Source of the DNA: RGIG3528 sp045598045
GTDB taxonomy: Bacteria; Bacillota; Clostridia; Lachnospirales; Lachnospiraceae
Reading direction: 5' to 3'
Assembly (NCBI GenBank): GCA_045598045.1
Contig: JAZLLG010000072.1
Span: forward strand, 12,386-76,385
DNA: 64,000 nucleotides
Positions 51,881 through 61,164 of this stretch are shown here, one piece after another. Both the position numbers and the translations under genes were made by a program. Position 1 is the first letter of the stretch; each line of letters opens with the position of its first letter. The notes beneath the pieces are model-generated. The model had not been told where the DNA came from. It searched no databases and was given only the letters and a program-made list of their open reading frames with translations.

Positions 51881-53261
51881 TGAGAAAGTAAAACAGTATT
51901 TTACGGAACATAAAATGGCAGACATTGGAGATGGTATCCTTGTCGGACTTTCCGGCGGCGCTGACTCCGTATGTCTTCTTTTTATTTTACTTGCGTTATC
52001 AAAGGAACTGCGGCTCAGAATCTCCGCGGTACACGTTAATCATTGCATCAGAGGCGAAGAAGCGGAACGTGACGAAATGTTCTGTAAGGACCTTTGCCTA
52101 CGTCTCAATGTTCCGCTGACGGTAGTAAAGTGCAATGTCCCGGCAATTTCCAAAACAACCGGTATGAGTCTTGAGGAAGCAGGAAGAAAAGCCCGTTATG
52201 AAAGTTTTGAAGAACTTGCGGGAAAACTTGACTGCAACAGGATTGCGGTTGCACACCATATGAACGATCTTGCGGAAACGTTCCTCTTTCAGCTTTTACG
52301 AGGAAGCCGGCTTGCGGGGCTTTCGGGCATTCATCCCGTGAACGGCAGAATAATACGCCCGTTGCTCTGCCTTACAAGAGAGGAGATTGAACAGTATCTC
52401 GCTTCGATAGAAGAAAGCTATGTTGTGGACTCCACAAATCTTCAGGATGATTATTCCAGAAACATCATTCGAAACAGGATGCTTAAGGATGCCGAAATCA
52501 TTCAGACAAAGTCGGTGCAGCATATTGCAGATACGGCAGCCTATCTTGACCGTGTGAGGCAGTTCGTCGATGAACAGGCGGACGAACTTTACAGCCGTTG
52601 TGCGGAGGAAAAACTTCCGGACATGATTTCACTGGAGGTAAACAATCTTTTGAAGGCTGACCGGCTGCTGGCGGAAAGTGTTGTATACAGCGCTTTATGC
52701 AAGGTGGCAGGAAGAAAAAAGGACATTACAAGCGAATTCGTCGAAGACTGCCTTTTGCTTGCGGGTAAGCAGACGGGAAAAAGCATCAATCTAAAATACG
52801 GTTTGACTGCAAGAAGAGTATATGACAGCCTTGTAATTCGAAAAGCCCCATTTGACAATTCAAATGCAAACTGTAATAATGAACTGGTTATAGAAAAAAC
52901 AGATGTTCCCGATGAAGCTCAGGCGGTCGCTTTTGTTATGCAAAATGGTGGTTTCCCCGATGGCAGAAACAAAAAACTGTTTGACGAAAATAAGCTTATT
53001 GACACCTTTGGAAAAGATTATAAAATAGAGCTTCGAAAATGTCTGCCGGAGGATGAAATACAGGTCTATTCCGATGGCAGAAAGAAACGTTGTTATTACG
53101 TTCTTGCTGACGAAAAAGTTTCCGAAGACGAGCGGCCTTTTACCGAAGTTGCCGCGATAGGAAATGAAGTGCTGCTTATTCCCGGCATAAGGGGGAGCGA
53201 AGCATTTCGCATAAGCGAAGAAACAAAAAAAATAATCGGGTTATCTATACAGGAGGTATGA
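51870..53261 (+). CDS. tilS: tRNA(Ile)-lysidine synthase
   Basis: A protein of 463 residues, the normal size. The PP-loop SGGADS lies at residues 28-33, followed by the family-specific VHVNHCIRGEEAERDE near 56 and HHMNDLAETFLFQLLRGSRL near 130. The C-terminal domain (about residue 370 on) has FPDGRNKKLFDE-type sequence as in TilS. The enzyme uses ATP and lysine to change the wobble cytidine of the tRNA that reads AUA, and it is essential. The gene order divIC-tilS-hpt-ftsH is classical for Firmicutes. Confidence 0.96.
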   Translation: MTIDEKVKQYFTEHKMADIGDGILVGLSGGADSVCLLFILLALSKELRLRISAVHVNHCIRGEEAERDEMFCKDLCLRLNVPLTVVKCNVPAISKTTGMSLEEAGRKARYESFEELAGKLDCNRIAVAHHMNDLAETFLFQLLRGSRLAGLSGIHPVNGRIIRPLLCLTREEIEQYLASIEESYVVDSTNLQDDYSRNIIRNRMLKDAEIIQTKSVQHIADTAAYLDRVRQFVDEQADELYSRCAEEKLPDMISLEVNNLLKADRLLAESVVYSALCKVAGRKKDITSEFVEDCLLLAGKQTGKSINLKYGLTARRVYDSLVIRKAPFDNSNANCNNELVIEKTDVPDEAQAVAFVMQNGGFPDGRNKKLFDENKLIDTFGKDYKIELRKCLPEDEIQVYSDGRKKRCYYVLADEKVSEDERPFTEVAAIGNEVLLIPGIRGSEAFRISEETKKIIGLSIQEV

Positions 53262-53263
53262 GT

Positions 53264-53794
53264 ATGGCTGACAGCGTATCAGTCCTTCTTTCAGAGGAAG
53301 AAGTAGGAAAAAGAATTAAAGAATTGGCAGAGCAGATAAGCTCTGATTATGCCGGCGAGGAAGTTCTCCTCATCTGCATCCTTAAGGGCAGCATCTTCTT
53401 TACAACAGAGCTTGCAAAGCACATTTCCGTGCCTGTTAAGTTTGACTTTATGTCTGTATCAAGCTATGGCGACGCCACAGTTTCTTCAGGCAGAGTTAAA
53501 ATCATTAAGGACCTCGATGATTCCATCGAAGGCAAAAACGTTATCGTAATTGAAGATATCATTGATTCGGGACGTACGCTTCATCACCTTTTAAGACTTT
53601 TAGGCGTAAGAAATCCCAAATCATTAAAGCTTTGCACGTTGCTTGACAAGCCCGACAGACGTGAGATGGATGTCAATGTTGACTATACCGGTTTTAAGAT
53701 TCCGGACGCATTTGTTGTAGGCTATGGTCTCGACTACAAGCAGGAGTACAGAAATTTGCCTTATGTAGGCGTATTACATCTCAACGAGGAATAA
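53264..53794 (+). CDS. hpt: Hypoxanthine phosphoribosyltransferase
   Basis: A protein of 176 residues from the ATG at 53264, which is seven bases behind AGGAGG; the ATG at 53258 overlaps the tilS stop but lies only one base from the ribosome site. The PRPP-binding motif VIVIEDIIDSGRTLHHL has E97, D98 and D101 in the usual places. LLICILKGSIFFTTEL near residue 40 and the KPDRREMDVNVDY segment near 126 are typical of Hpt. It turns hypoxanthine or guanine plus PRPP into IMP or GMP. It sits between tilS and ftsH as in Bacillus. Confidence 0.96.
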   Translation: MADSVSVLLSEEEVGKRIKELAEQISSDYAGEEVLLICILKGSIFFTTELAKHISVPVKFDFMSVSSYGDATVSSGRVKIIKDLDDSIEGKNVIVIEDIIDSGRTLHHLLRLLGVRNPKSLKLCTLLDKPDRREMDVNVDYTGFKIPDAFVVGYGLDYKQEYRNLPYVGVLHLNEE

Positions 53795-53798
53795 ATTA

Positions 53799-55631
53799 GT
53801 GAAAAAACAACGTGGTATCAGTTTCAGCTTTATATTAACAATATTACTTCTTATCCTTGCTTTTATCTGGGTACTCAGCATGACGATGGACAAGAGTAAC
53901 GAATATTCTTTCCGTGAATATGCAAGGGACCTTCAGGAAGGCCGCATAGCAGAAGTAACCATTAACCAGAACGAAGAAGCTCCTACAGGCAAGGTGAGCG
54001 TTCTCCTCAAAGACTCTTCCGTCAAAAGGTTTAACGTTATTAACACCGAGGCTGCGTGGGAAGTAGCTTACAACTGTGGTATAGATCCCGTCATTAAGGA
54101 TGTCTCATCACCGAGCATTTTCTTTACGACGATTCTTCCTTATCTTGTGATTCTCCTTATGTTCTTCTTCCTGATGTCCATGATGAATGCACAGGCAGGC
54201 GGCGGCAGCAACTCCAAGATGATGAATTTCGGCAGAAGCCGTGCAAGAATTATTTTAAATAATGACGGCAAAGGCATTACCTTCAAGGATGTTGCGGGTG
54301 TTGATGAAGAAAAGGAAGAACTTGCGGAAATTGTTGATTTCCTGAAGAATCCCAAAAAATATCTGGAAATCGGAGCACGTATTCCCAAGGGCGTTATTCT
54401 CGTGGGACCGCCCGGAACAGGTAAAACGCTTCTTGCAAAGGCAATTGCAGGAGAAGCGGGAGTTCCTTTCCTTTCCATTTCCGGTTCGGATTTTGTCGAA
54501 ATGTTTGTCGGTGTCGGTGCATCACGTGTGCGTGATATGTTTGAAGATGCAAAGAAGAACGCTCCCTGCATCGTTTTCATCGATGAGATTGATGCTGTAG
54601 CAAGACGAAGAGGCGCAGGTATGGGCGGCGGACATGATGAACGTGAACAGACGCTTAACCAGCTTCTTGTTGAAATGGATGGTTTCACGGTTAATGAGGG
54701 CATTATTGTGCTTGCCGCAACAAACCGTGTGGATATACTTGACCCTGCAATCATGCGTCCCGGACGCTTTGACAGAAAGATACATATTGACGCTCCCGAT
54801 GTAAAGGGGCGTGAAGAAATACTTAAGGTTCATGCAAAGTCCAAACAGCTTTCGGATGACATTAATCTTCATGAAATTGCACAGACAACGTCCGGTTTTA
54901 CGGGAGCCGATCTTGAAAATCTCCTTAACGAAGCAGCGATTAATGCTGCAAAGAGCGGTGCAAAGTTTATCTGCTCGGAAGACATAAAGAAAGCGTTTAT
55001 CAAAGTCGGAATCGGCGTTGAGAAGAAGAGCAGAATCGTTACTGAAAAGGAAAAACGTATTACGGCTTTCCACGAAAGCGGACATGCTATTCTTTATCAT
55101 CTCCTTCCGGATGTCGGACCTGTTTATACGGTTTCCATCATTCCTACAGGCGATGCGGGCGGCTACACGATGCCTCTTCCCCAGGGTGATGACATGTATC
55201 TCACAAAGGGAAAGCTTCTCCAGAGAATTGTTGTATCTCTCGGAGGACGCGCAGCTGAAGAACTTGTATTTGATGATATAACAACAGGAGCCTCACAGGA
55301 CATTAAACAGGCTACCGCAGTTGCAAAGAGTATGGTTACAAAGTACGGCTTCTCCGATACCATCGGGCATATTTGCTATGACAACGATGATGAGGAAGTT
55401 TTCATCGGCAGAGATTACGGACATACAAAGGCCTACAGCGACAAGACGGCAAACGCCATCGATGAGGAGGTTCGCTCCATAATCGAGGAGTGCTACACAA
55501 AGGCAAAGGCCATGTTGCAGGAGAATATAGACGTGCTTAACAAGTGCTCACAGCTCCTTCTTGAGAAGGAAAGAATCAATCAGGAAGAGTTTGAAAACCT
55601 GTTTGTGCAAAATGCACAAAAAGAAATTTGA
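53799..55631 (+). CDS. ftsH: ATP-dependent zinc metalloprotease FtsH
   Basis: A protein of 610 residues with a GTG start behind GAGGAA. Two membrane helices (about residues 7-27 and 107-128) flank the extracellular part. The AAA domain has Walker A GPPGTGKT at 203-210, Walker B CIVFIDEIDAVARRRG and the second region of homology TNRVDILDPAIMRPGRFD (in one piece of 18). The zinc site is H425-E-S-G-H429, and LVFDDITTGASQDI holds the third ligand. It is a hexameric membrane protease for quality control of membrane and regulatory proteins. The short C-terminal tail is normal. It is the last gene of the operon. Confidence 0.97.
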   Translation: MKKQRGISFSFILTILLLILAFIWVLSMTMDKSNEYSFREYARDLQEGRIAEVTINQNEEAPTGKVSVLLKDSSVKRFNVINTEAAWEVAYNCGIDPVIKDVSSPSIFFTTILPYLVILLMFFFLMSMMNAQAGGGSNSKMMNFGRSRARIILNNDGKGITFKDVAGVDEEKEELAEIVDFLKNPKKYLEIGARIPKGVILVGPPGTGKTLLAKAIAGEAGVPFLSISGSDFVEMFVGVGASRVRDMFEDAKKNAPCIVFIDEIDAVARRRGAGMGGGHDEREQTLNQLLVEMDGFTVNEGIIVLAATNRVDILDPAIMRPGRFDRKIHIDAPDVKGREEILKVHAKSKQLSDDINLHEIAQTTSGFTGADLENLLNEAAINAAKSGAKFICSEDIKKAFIKVGIGVEKKSRIVTEKEKRITAFHESGHAILYHLLPDVGPVYTVSIIPTGDAGGYTMPLPQGDDMYLTKGKLLQRIVVSLGGRAAEELVFDDITTGASQDIKQATAVAKSMVTKYGFSDTIGHICYDNDDEEVFIGRDYGHTKAYSDKTANAIDEEVRSIIEECYTKAKAMLQENIDVLNKCSQLLLEKERINQEEFENLFVQNAQKEI

Positions 55632-55749
55632 AACTTGTGCAAGTTTGTGCACACTGATTCGGGAAACCGTGTATAATAGCATTCGTAAACCCCAATACAT
55701 TATATATGTTTTTGCTACACCCCATAAGTAACAAAAATACCTTCTCCAG

Positions 55750-55777
55750 AAAAAGCAGACTTCCCGGTCTGCTTTTT
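55750..55777 (+). terminator. Intrinsic terminator downstream of ftsH
   Basis: AAAAAGCAGAC (55750-55760) pairs perfectly with GTCTGCTTTTT (55767-55777). The 118 bp between the ftsH stop and this hairpin hold a TATAAT (55672-55677) and several TTGTGCA motifs (see findings) but no gene. Confidence 0.88.
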
Positions 55778-55830
55778 CACTTTCTACAGAAGGTTTTTAT
55801 TGTAATTTAACTGTAAATCGAAAATCAAAG

Positions 55831-55839
55831 TGATATAAT
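55831..55839 (+). promoter_or_regulatory. Extended -10 promoter of the GH13 gene
   Basis: TGA directly before TATAAT (55834-55839) is an extended -10 element; the -35 region is weak. The RNA start would lie near 55846, close to the ATG at 55870. Confidence 0.6.
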
Positions 55840-55869
55840 TTTTCTCATAATATGATGTAGGGGACGCTT

Positions 55870-57891
55870 ATGGAAGGTATACAAGCTTTCTTTTCTGACG
55901 GGACACCGAGCTTCAGAAGTCCATCGTTCGTAAAACCAAACGACATTTTGACGGTAAGGCTCAGAGCACCTAAAAATCTTAGAATTCCTCCGTTGCTTTT
56001 AAGCGATGTAATGGAAATTGAAATGAAACCGGAGCGCGAGAGTGAGCGCTTTTCATATTATGCCTGTGAACTGACCGTTCCGGAACAAAGAGTTAAGTAC
56101 GGATTTAAGGTTGTTCACGACGATCGTATATATTATTACACAAGAACCGGAATAAAGGATTACTTTGACTGGGATGATTCATTTGACGTCTTCCCGGGAT
56201 TTTTTATACCTCAATGGGCTCTCGGATCGGTTATTTATCAGATATTTACCGACAGATTCTTTAACGGCGAGAAGGGGAACGACGTACACCCGAACGAGTA
56301 TTACTATGCAGGAAGATCTGTTGAACGTGTTTACGACTGGAATGCGCCGGTAGACAATCTCGATGTTGCAAGATTTTACGGTGGCGACATCCCCGGCATA
56401 CGAAAGAAACTGGACTATCTTCAGGAGTTGGGCGTCGATACCATCTACCTGAATCCCGTTTTTGTATCTCCGTCAAATCATAAATACGACTGTCAGGATT
56501 ACGACCATATCGACCCGCATCTTACAACAATCGTCAAGGATGTCGGCTCCGAAGGTGTTTACGGCAACAATCGATACGTTATCAGAACAACTTTGGAGGA
56601 AAATCTTGAAGCGAGCAATGCATGCTTTGCGGAGTTCTGCGAAGACGTCCACAAGAGAGGCATGCATATTATTCTGGACGGTGTATTTAACCACTGCGGT
56701 TCGTTTAACAAATGGATGGACCGTGACGGATATTACTCAGGAAATACAGGAGTTGAAGCCGGTGCCTACAATTCCAAAGAGAGCAGATACAGAAGCTTTT
56801 TCAGATTTGCAAATCAGGATGACCCTAATTCCTATGAAGGATGGTGGGGCTTCGATACTCTTCCCAAACTGAACTACGAGGAATCCGAGGAACTGTGTGA
56901 ATACATTTGCAACATAGGAAAGAAGTGGGTTTCACCGCCTTATAATGTTGATGGATGGCGCCTTGATGTGGCTGCGGACCTTGGACATTCCGAAGAATTC
57001 AATCATAAGTTCTGGAAACGTTTCAGAAAGGCCGTTAAGGAGGCTAATCCGAACGCCATCATTCTTGCAGAACATTACGGCAATCCTTCAGCATGGCTGA
57101 GAGGCGACGAATGGGACACAATCATGAACTATGATGAGTTCATGGAACCCATTACGTGGTTCCTGACAGGAATGGAAAAACACGGTGATGAATACAAGAG
57201 CTTTATGCTTAACAATACCGATGCCCTTGTAGGTGCGCTGTTTGGCAATATGCGCTTCTTTACGGCGGGCTCCCTTTATTGTGCAATGAATGAGCTGTCC
57301 AATCACGATCATTCACGTTTCCTTACAAGAACAAACCGTTATGTGGGAAGAGTGGCTAATCTCGGTGCCGAAGCTGCTTCGAGAGACATTCATCCTGAGG
57401 TATTTGCCGAGGCGGTTGTTTTCCAAATGACATGGCCCGGAAATCCCACAATCTATTATGGCGATGAGGCCGGACAGGTAGGCTTTACGGACCCTGACAG
57501 CAGACGTACGTATCCCTGGGGACATGAGGACAGAAAGCTTATAGCACTTCATAAAGAACTGACATTAATAAGACGCAACAATCCGATGCTGAGAACAGGC
57601 TCGGTGAAAATGCTGACGACCGAATACGGAATGTTCTCTTTTGCGCGCTTTGATGAGGAAAACGTCATTATCACAATAATCAACAACAACGACTGTGAAA
57701 AGGATGTCACTGTTTCGCTTGAATCCATAGACATTGATGTTTATGCAATGGTTACTCTGCTCATAAGCGATGTGAACGGTTTCAGGCCCGAAAGCCGGTT
57801 TATTTACCCCGAAAACGGGCAGTTTACCTTCCATATGGGCGTGCATTCGGCAGTTTTACTCAAAAATTTCTGGGATGCAGGCGGGAAGTAG
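55870..57891 (+). CDS. GH13 alpha-amylase family enzyme, neopullulanase/cyclomaltodextrinase type
   Basis: A protein of 673 residues without a signal peptide, so cytoplasmic. The N-terminal 115 residues are a beta-sandwich of the kind found in neopullulanases and maltogenic amylases. The barrel starts at WALGSVIYQIFTDRFFNG. The four conserved regions are present: region I D270GVFNH, region II GWRLD366VA with the nucleophile D366, region III E401 in ILAEHYG (acid/base), and region IV LSNHD480. A C-terminal beta domain ends the protein. It should split maltodextrins or cyclodextrins inside the cell; the exact product pattern cannot be told. It is a single gene with its own promoter. Confidence 0.92.
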   Translation: MEGIQAFFSDGTPSFRSPSFVKPNDILTVRLRAPKNLRIPPLLLSDVMEIEMKPERESERFSYYACELTVPEQRVKYGFKVVHDDRIYYYTRTGIKDYFDWDDSFDVFPGFFIPQWALGSVIYQIFTDRFFNGEKGNDVHPNEYYYAGRSVERVYDWNAPVDNLDVARFYGGDIPGIRKKLDYLQELGVDTIYLNPVFVSPSNHKYDCQDYDHIDPHLTTIVKDVGSEGVYGNNRYVIRTTLEENLEASNACFAEFCEDVHKRGMHIILDGVFNHCGSFNKWMDRDGYYSGNTGVEAGAYNSKESRYRSFFRFANQDDPNSYEGWWGFDTLPKLNYEESEELCEYICNIGKKWVSPPYNVDGWRLDVAADLGHSEEFNHKFWKRFRKAVKEANPNAIILAEHYGNPSAWLRGDEWDTIMNYDEFMEPITWFLTGMEKHGDEYKSFMLNNTDALVGALFGNMRFFTAGSLYCAMNELSNHDHSRFLTRTNRYVGRVANLGAEAASRDIHPEVFAEAVVFQMTWPGNPTIYYGDEAGQVGFTDPDSRRTYPWGHEDRKLIALHKELTLIRRNNPMLRTGSVKMLTTEYGMFSFARFDEENVIITIINNNDCEKDVTVSLESIDIDVYAMVTLLISDVNGFRPESRFIYPENGQFTFHMGVHSAVLLKNFWDAGGK

Positions 57892-57921
57892 AAGAGGGGA
57901 GTATTTTTTGAAAAAAGCATG

Positions 57922-57950
57922 TTGACATTCCCTCTTTAACGTGGTACAGT
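57922..57950 (+). promoter_or_regulatory. Promoter of the T-box trpXYZ unit
   Basis: TTGACA (57922-57927) and TACAGT (57945-57950) with a 17-bp spacer. The RNA start near 57957 is a few bases ahead of the T-box stem I. Confidence 0.78.
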
Positions 57951-57967
57951 AACAAACAATAAATAAA

Positions 57968-58240
57968 CCGTTGAAGAAGAGTAAGTAGTCATTTGACCTA
58001 CTCACAGAGAGCCGCAGGTGGTGGGATTGCGGCAGCAAGGCAGTTGATGAATGGGCTTCTGAGGGCAAGCCGAACCGTAAGGTAGGTGAGACGGAGACGA
58101 CACTTCGTTAAAAACAGAAGCATATATCCGTTCGTATTTGAACAGCGTATGTTAGAGAGGATGTGTTTACACATCAAGCCGGGTGGCACCGCAGGTTATC
58201 CTGTCCCAGCAAATAATATTTGCAGGGACAGGTCTTTTAT
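57968..58240 (+). ncRNA. T-box leader with Trp specifier (UGG)
   Basis: Stem I starts near 57968, with GAAGAAGAGTAAGTAG and later AGAGAGCCGC and GGTGG. The specifier loop reads GAATGGGC at 58049-58056; by alignment with the GAA-codon-GC pattern of known T-boxes the specifier codon is TGG at 58052-58054, that is tryptophan. The T-box sequence GGTGGCACCGC lies at 58182-58192 and pairs with the uncharged tRNA 3' end in the antiterminator. It is followed at once by a terminator hairpin. Uncharged tRNA-Trp should therefore turn on the downstream transporter genes. This fills most of the 394-bp gap before trpX. Confidence 0.93.
58200..58240 (+). terminator. T-box-controlled terminator
   Basis: CCTGTCCC (58200-58207) pairs perfectly with GGGACAGG (58225-58232), followed by a T-rich tract. 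The 5' arm overlaps the antiterminator region behind the T-box sequence. Confidence 0.92.
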
Positions 58241-58285
58241 TTTTCCGGAACTGTCCCGAATCAGAGAGAAGAAGGAGAAAAAACA

Positions 58286-59320
58286 ATGAAAAATCTACTC
58301 AGAAAAACTTTAGTACTTGTACTTGCAATGACACTTGTACTTGCTTTGACCGGCTGTTCCGAAACGGCCGACACGGGAAACAAACCTTACGTTATCGGTA
58401 TCTGCAATTATGTCGATGACGCTTCACTGAACCAGATTTGTGAAAATATACAGGACAGATTGAATGAAATCGCCAAGGAGAAAAACGTTTCCTTTGAAAT
58501 TCATTATGAGAACTGCAATGCAGACTCAAACGTAATGAATCAGATTATCCAGAACTTCATTGCCGACAAGGTTGACGTTATGATCGGTGTTGCAACCCCG
58601 GTTGCAATGGCCATGCAGGCAGCAACCGAAGACAATAAAATACCTGTTGTTTTTGCGGCAGTGTCCGACCCGGTTGCGACAGGCGTTGTTGAATCATTGG
58701 AAAAGCCCGGAGCAAACATTACGGGCACATCGGATTATCTTGACACAACAGCCATTATGAATCTGATTTTTGCCGCAAATCCTGACGCAGATTGCATCGG
58801 ACTTCTTTACGACGCCGGCCAGGATTCATCTACTACAGCAATCAACGAAGCAAAGGCTTTTCTGGACAAAAAAGGAGTTAAATATATCGAACACACAGGT
58901 ACTACCGTTGATGAAGTCTCTCTTGCTGCTGATATGATGATTGTAGACAAGGTTGATGCGATTTTCACTCCTTCGGACAATACAATAATGCGTGCTGAAC
59001 TTTCCATTTACGAGAAGCTTTCAAAGGCAGGAATTGCACACTATGCGGGTGCAGACTCTTTTGCACTTAACGGTGCTTTCTGTGGTTACGGTGTTGACTA
59101 TGCAAATCTCGGACGTGAGACTGCAGATATGATTGCCGAGATAATATGCGAAGGCAAGAATCCTGCTGACGTTTCCGTAAGAACATTTGATAACGGTACC
59201 GCCACCATTAATACAGAAGTCTGCAGCGAACTTGGCTTCAACCTGGATGATATAAAGAAGGCTTTCGGCCCTTACTGCACAGACATTAAGGAAATTAAAA
59301 CAGCTGAGTCATTTAATTAA
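58286..59320 (+). CDS. trpX: Tryptophan ABC transporter substrate-binding lipoprotein
   Basis: A protein of 344 residues from the ATG at 58286 (GAAGGAG at 58270-58276); the frame extends upstream into the T-box. The signal peptide ends in the lipobox ALTGC. The rest is of the ABC_sub_bind family (PF04392-like): VIGICNYVDDASLNQIC at the start, VDVMIGVATPVAMAMQA near residue 97, PVVFAAVSDPVATGVVE near 117 and the AYLDTTAIMNL-like segment. Proteins of this family behind a Trp T-box are the predicted tryptophan-binding protein TrpX. The specifier UGG found upstream supports tryptophan over other amino acids. Confidence 0.9.
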   Translation: MKNLLRKTLVLVLAMTLVLALTGCSETADTGNKPYVIGICNYVDDASLNQICENIQDRLNEIAKEKNVSFEIHYENCNADSNVMNQIIQNFIADKVDVMIGVATPVAMAMQAATEDNKIPVVFAAVSDPVATGVVESLEKPGANITGTSDYLDTTAIMNLIFAANPDADCIGLLYDAGQDSSTTAINEAKAFLDKKGVKYIEHTGTTVDEVSLAADMMIVDKVDAIFTPSDNTIMRAELSIYEKLSKAGIAHYAGADSFALNGAFCGYGVDYANLGRETADMIAEIICEGKNPADVSVRTFDNGTATINTEVCSELGFNLDDIKKAFGPYCTDIKEIKTAESFN

Positions 59321-59338
59321 CCATAAAGGACATTCAAA

Positions 59339-60289
59339 ATGGATATTCAGGCAATAACGGATTTACTAAAAACAACATTGGAACTTGGATTAATCAGTTC
59401 ATTGACGGTGTTGGCACTTTTTTTAAGCTATTCAATGCTGAACGTGTGCGACCTGTCAACGGACGGGTGTTTTACTCTTGGCGCGGCTGTCGGCGCAATG
59501 GTGGCTCTTTCGGGACACCCGGTGCTTTCCATCTTTGCTGCTATGGGCGCCGGAATGGTTTCGGGCTTTGTTACTTCCATTCTTCAGACAAAGATGGGAA
59601 TCGACTCCTTACTGGCCGGAATCATTGTGAATACAGGGTTGTACTCCATCAACATTGCGGTCATGAAAAATGCGTCTCTCGTTAATTTGAACAAAACGGA
59701 AACAGTTTTTACCATGCTTAAAAAGGCACTTGAAAACACTTTCCTTGCTGATTGGTATAAGCTTATAGTGATTGCATCGGCCGTGCTTCTTGTTGTTGTA
59801 TTCCTTGTTTTGTTCTTGCGTACAAGGCTTGGCCTTGCAATCAGGGCAACCGGCAACAATCCTGCAATGGTCAAGGCGTCTTCCATTAATCCGGTTTTCA
59901 CGACAATCATTGGACTTGTTGTTGCGAACGCGTTTACCGGTCTTTCGGGATGCCTTATGGCACAGTCACAGAAGTCGGCTAACATTGACATCGGCAGCGG
60001 AATAGTAACAATAGCGCTCGCATCCCTTCTCATGGGCAATGCATTTCTTGGAAAAGGAAGCATATTGAAGCGTGCAATAGGTGCGGTAGTCGGATCGGTT
60101 CTTTTCAGACTTGTATATACCATTGCACTTCGATTCAGAATGCCTGCATCAATGCTTAAGCTTGTTTCCGCTGTTATTGTTATCCTTGCAATTGCAGGGC
60201 CATACTTTAAATCACGGATTCCTGTTTTCAAACGTATGATGGCGCTGAAGAAAAGCAGAACCGGAATGGAGGGAAAAAAGAATGCTTAA
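59339..60289 (+). CDS. trpY: Tryptophan ABC transporter permease
   Basis: A protein of 316 residues with about nine membrane helices, of the BPD_transp_2 family. Near residue 30 it has LNVCDLSTDGCFTLGAAVGA, typical of this permease group, and near 172 the coupling loop LAIRATGNNPAMVKASSINP. It lies 18 bp behind trpX and overlaps trpZ by 8 bp. It forms the channel, probably as a homodimer, since there is only one permease gene. Confidence 0.9.
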   Translation: MDIQAITDLLKTTLELGLISSLTVLALFLSYSMLNVCDLSTDGCFTLGAAVGAMVALSGHPVLSIFAAMGAGMVSGFVTSILQTKMGIDSLLAGIIVNTGLYSINIAVMKNASLVNLNKTETVFTMLKKALENTFLADWYKLIVIASAVLLVVVFLVLFLRTRLGLAIRATGNNPAMVKASSINPVFTTIIGLVVANAFTGLSGCLMAQSQKSANIDIGSGIVTIALASLLMGNAFLGKGSILKRAIGAVVGSVLFRLVYTIALRFRMPASMLKLVSAVIVILAIAGPYFKSRIPVFKRMMALKKSRTGMEGKKNA

Positions 60290-61076
60290 GATTACTCATA
60301 TTTCCAAAACCTTCAATCCGGGAACCATTAACGAAAAGGTGGCAATAAGAGATTTATCGCTTACCGTGAATGATGGGGATTTCATTACGATAATTGGCTC
60401 TAACGGCGCCGGAAAGTCTACACTTTTTAACGCGATTGCGGGAAGCTTTATTACCGATTCCGGTTCCATCGAACTTGACGGAGAAGATGTCACGCTTATG
60501 CCGGATCACAAACGTGCATCCAAAATCGGTAGGCTTTTTCAGGACCCCATGCTTGGAAGTGCACCCGGAATGAGCATAGAAGAAAACCTTGCTCTTGCGG
60601 CGGGTCACGGTGGCTGGCTTTCGCACATAACAAAAAAGGAAAAGGCAGAGTTCAGGGAGAGATTATCACTCCTGAATATGGGACTTGAAGACAGAATGAA
60701 GCAGCCTGTGGGACTTCTTTCGGGTGGTCAGAGGCAGGCTCTTACGCTTATGATGGCAACGTACAATCCGCCAAGTCTTCTTCTGCTTGATGAGCACACA
60801 GCTGCTTTGGATCCTGCTACAGCGGATAAAGTTTTGGAAATAACCAGAAGAATTACCGAAGAAAACAAGCTCACCTGCCTTATGGTTACTCACAATATGA
60901 ACCAGGCTTTGGAGTTTGGAAACAGAATTATTATGATGGACGGCGGTGACATTGTTTTCGATGAAGAAGGCGAAAAAAAGAAGGCTCTTACCAGAGAAAT
61001 TCTTCTGGAAAGATTTAAAGAGGCTGCCGGAAAGCATTTGGATAATGACAGAATTTTGCTCTCATCGGGAGAGTAG
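60282..61076 (+). CDS. trpZ: Tryptophan ABC transporter ATPase
   Basis: A protein of 264 residues with a single ABC domain. Walker A is GSNGAGKST at residues 39-47, the signature is LLSGGQRQAL near 147, and Walker B LLLLDEHTAALDP near 167, followed by the H-loop in MVTHNMNQAL. The histidine in DEHTAALD replaces the more common proline and is usual in this TrpZ-like group. It overlaps trpY and is the last gene of the T-box operon. Confidence 0.92.
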   Translation: MLKITHISKTFNPGTINEKVAIRDLSLTVNDGDFITIIGSNGAGKSTLFNAIAGSFITDSGSIELDGEDVTLMPDHKRASKIGRLFQDPMLGSAPGMSIEENLALAAGHGGWLSHITKKEKAEFRERLSLLNMGLEDRMKQPVGLLSGGQRQALTLMMATYNPPSLLLLDEHTAALDPATADKVLEITRRITEENKLTCLMVTHNMNQALEFGNRIIMMDGGDIVFDEEGEKKKALTREILLERFKEAAGKHLDNDRILLSSGE

Positions 61077-61132
61077 ACAAGAGTAGAAAATAGAGTTTAT
61101 AAGGAATTTATAATTATAAACTCCTGAGCCGC

Positions 61133-61161
61133 TTGAAGTTAAATCATGATTGTGCTAAAAT
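61133..61161 (+). promoter_or_regulatory. Promoter of the GGDEF-EAL gene
   Basis: TTGAAG (61133-61138) and TAAAAT (61156-61161) with a 17-bp spacer. A second candidate, TTGGAT with TATAAC 17 bp later (about 61200-61228), would give a leader of only about 15 nt. Confidence 0.6.
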
Positions 61162-61164
61162 CAT

